This document shows, piece after piece, positions 62,816 through 64,000 of a DNA stretch of 64,000 nucleotides. The first letter of the stretch is position 1; each line of letters starts with the position of its first letter. Source of the stretch: Oceanobacillus senegalensis (GTDB lineage: Bacteria > Bacillota > Bacilli > Bacillales > Amphibacillaceae); the NCBI RefSeq assembly GCF_900176885.1, contig NZ_LT839648.1, forward strand, positions 4,211,840 to 4,275,839. Reading direction: 5' to 3'. Under the pieces are notes generated by a model, which worked only from the letters and a program-made list of their open reading frames with translations, searched no databases and had not been told where the DNA came from. Made by a program: the position numbers and the translations under genes.

Positions 62816-63655
62816 ATGTTTAAGAAAATAGGAATCGTTACAGCACTATCAACAGCATTGATTTTGGGTACAGGTTTTCAAAGTGCGGAAGCATCATCAA
62901 ATGACATAGAGTCAAATACTTCTTATAAAATCTATTATTCTATTAATGGAGAAAAGGCTAACATCTCTAGTGGTGATATCAATCAATATATCTCAGATGA
63001 GAAATTAAATAAACTAATCAATCAAGCGATGAAGCAATTCCAAATGGAGTGGAATTGGAATAATCAGGGTTCTGTAGAGCAACCTGAAGAACAAGCTGCC
63101 CCTGAAACAGAAGAAAAAGAGCAAACAGAAGCACCAGCTGAGCAGCCTGAAAAAGAGCAAACAGAAGCACCAGTTGAGCAGCCTGAAAAAGAACAACCAA
63201 AAGCAGAAGCACCTGCTAAGCAACAACCTGCAAAAGAACAAACAGAAACAACACAAAAAGAACAACAACCATCAGCTTTAAGTCAATTTGAAAAAGAAGT
63301 AGTAGAATTGACTAACCAAGAAAGAGCGAAATACGGGTTACCTGCCCTTGAAATTGATACTGAACTAAGTAAAGTAGCACGTGATAAATCAAAAGATATG
63401 GCAGAAAATAACTACTTCTCACACAATAGCCCTGTTTACGGTTCACCGTTTGACATGATGAAAAGCTATGGAATTTCTTACAAAACAGCAGGTGAAAACA
63501 TTGCCAAAGGCCAAAGAACTCCTGCAGAAGTAGTAAATGCATGGATGAATAGTGACGGACACCGTGCGAACATTCTTAACGAAAACTTTACGCACATTGG
63601 TGTAGGCTACGTGGAGAATGGAAATATTTGGACACAACAATTTATTGGTAAATAA
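62816..63655 (+). CDS. Secreted CAP-domain protein (YkwD-like)
   Basis: The 279-residue protein has a signal peptide (KKIGIVTALSTALILGTGFQ, cut near AEA), a linker of about 100 residues with 12-residue repeats (EQTEAPAEQPEK type), and a C-terminal CAP/SCP domain at about 155-279: VELTNQERAKYGLPALEIDT, DMAENNYFSHNSP, TAGENIA and MNSDGHRANILNENFTHIGV. The CAP residues His, Glu and His are intact. Such proteins are extracellular; their activity in Bacillus is unclear. RBS AAAGGAGAGGA before ATG 62816; the open frame runs to 62690. Confidence 0.87.
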   Translation: MFKKIGIVTALSTALILGTGFQSAEASSNDIESNTSYKIYYSINGEKANISSGDINQYISDEKLNKLINQAMKQFQMEWNWNNQGSVEQPEEQAAPETEEKEQTEAPAEQPEKEQTEAPVEQPEKEQPKAEAPAKQQPAKEQTETTQKEQQPSALSQFEKEVVELTNQERAKYGLPALEIDTELSKVARDKSKDMAENNYFSHNSPVYGSPFDMMKSYGISYKTAGENIAKGQRTPAEVVNAWMNSDGHRANILNENFTHIGVGYVENGNIWTQQFIGK

Positions 63656-63669
63656 ATAAACACATCATG

Positions 63670-63700
63670 GAACTAACCAATTTCGGTTAGTTCTTTTTTT
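63670..63700 (+). terminator. Terminator of the CAP-domain gene
   Basis: GAACTAACC and GGTTAGTTC pair around AATTTC and are followed by TTTTTTT. Confidence 0.9.
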
Positions 63701-63865
63701 CGTGCTAGAGGGACGATTTTTATCTCCCCATTTCGTCCATCAATAGAATGACCCACGACGTACTACAGATTATTAGTCTAGTACGTCTATACTAATAATT
63801 TTCATAATATTCCCATATAATTAACCAGATGTTTATTAACTGTCAGAGAGGATGCGATTTCGGAG

Positions 63866-64000
63866 CGCTGATAAAAGGGGAGGATTGCTGATAAAAGAGG
63901 AGGAATGCCGATAAACCTGGGGGAGAGCCGATAACCGAGAAGGAGAGCCGATAAACGCGAAGGAGAGCCGATAACCGAGAAGGGGAGCCGATAAACCTGG
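63866..64000. repeat. Second 20-bp tandem array, core GCYGATAA (runs off the window)
   Basis: Seven cores spaced exactly 20 bp (63866, 63886, 63906, 63926, 63946, 63966, 63986) have linkers such as CCGAGAAGGAGA and ACCTGGGGGAGA. The core GCTGATAA/GCCGATAA and the period equal those of 32889-33360, but the linkers differ entirely. It runs beyond the right edge. Confidence 0.88.

Noticed and set aside
63014..63268. Cys/Phe/Leu-rich minus-strand ORF in the CAP gene
   Set aside because: It is antisense to the GAA/CAA-rich linker repeats and has no start signals.

Overview
The window looks like chromosomal DNA of a low-GC, endospore-forming member of the Bacillaceae, of the halotolerant Virgibacillus/Oceanobacillus type. 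The reasons are strong AGGAGG ribosome sites, frequent TTG and GTG starts, a Bacillus-style glp regulon with GlpP antitermination, a BstA-type DinB protein, Spx, a LysM-GH18 spore-lysin-type protein, and three DUF3231 proteins of a family common in spore formers. No tRNA, rRNA, CRISPR array or intact transposase was found. The genus is an inference.

Region by region. (1) 0-8 kb: GntR regulator, then glpP, glpF-glpK and glpD, with two GlpP-type antiterminator/terminator leaders and a likely CcpA site. REP-like repeats and an IS3-type remnant surround glpP. (2) 8-20 kb: MFS symporter; two large catalase homologues that both lack the usual distal Asn; a fluoride riboswitch with a crcB pair; and a 3-kb 'graveyard' of gene remnants (PEP synthase, tyrosine recombinase, others) around an ECF S component. 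(3) 20-26.5 kb: a quinone/electrophile island resembling the MhqR regulon of B. subtilis: nitroreductase remnant, flavin reductase, two ring-cleaving dioxygenases, internally deleted MhqD-type esterase, Spx paralogue, MarR regulator, DoxX protein and WrbA-type quinone reductase. Similar AT-rich motifs lie in front of its units. (4) 26.5-38.4 kb: cysteine desulfurase divergent from a LysR regulator, ruined cytidine deaminase, BrnQ, a 24-unit 20-bp tandem array, DUF192 protein, ECF sigma/anti-sigma pair, a DUF5412-type gene split by one stop codon, and small membrane proteins. (5) 38.7-58.4 kb: genes suggestive of the cell or spore surface: beta-helix/HYR protein, Q-rich protein, DUF3231 proteins, a secreted phosphodiester glycosidase with an inserted acidic repeat, LysM-GH18 hydrolase, NhaC antiporter, and a frameshifted beta-rich protein of unknown role. 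(6) 58.7-64 kb: GNAT; a three-gene operon of degradative HMG-CoA reductase plus a TctA/TctB-like transporter (possible mevalonate or HMG uptake and catabolism); a CAP-domain exoprotein; and a second 20-bp tandem array that shares the GCYGATAA core of the first and runs off the window.

Intergenic DNA is unusually rich in repeats. There are at least six families: GGGAC-type REP-like palindromes; a hairpin-plus-GATTCACTT family that may derive from IS200/IS605 ends; the CTGGGACAAAAGT MITE-like pair; an 18-bp motif AGATCAAACGTTTGTTTT always on the same strand; the 20-bp GCYGATAA arrays; and a 93-bp element with TTCTGTGACA ends. All family assignments come from reading the sequence and recalled family knowledge; no searches were run.
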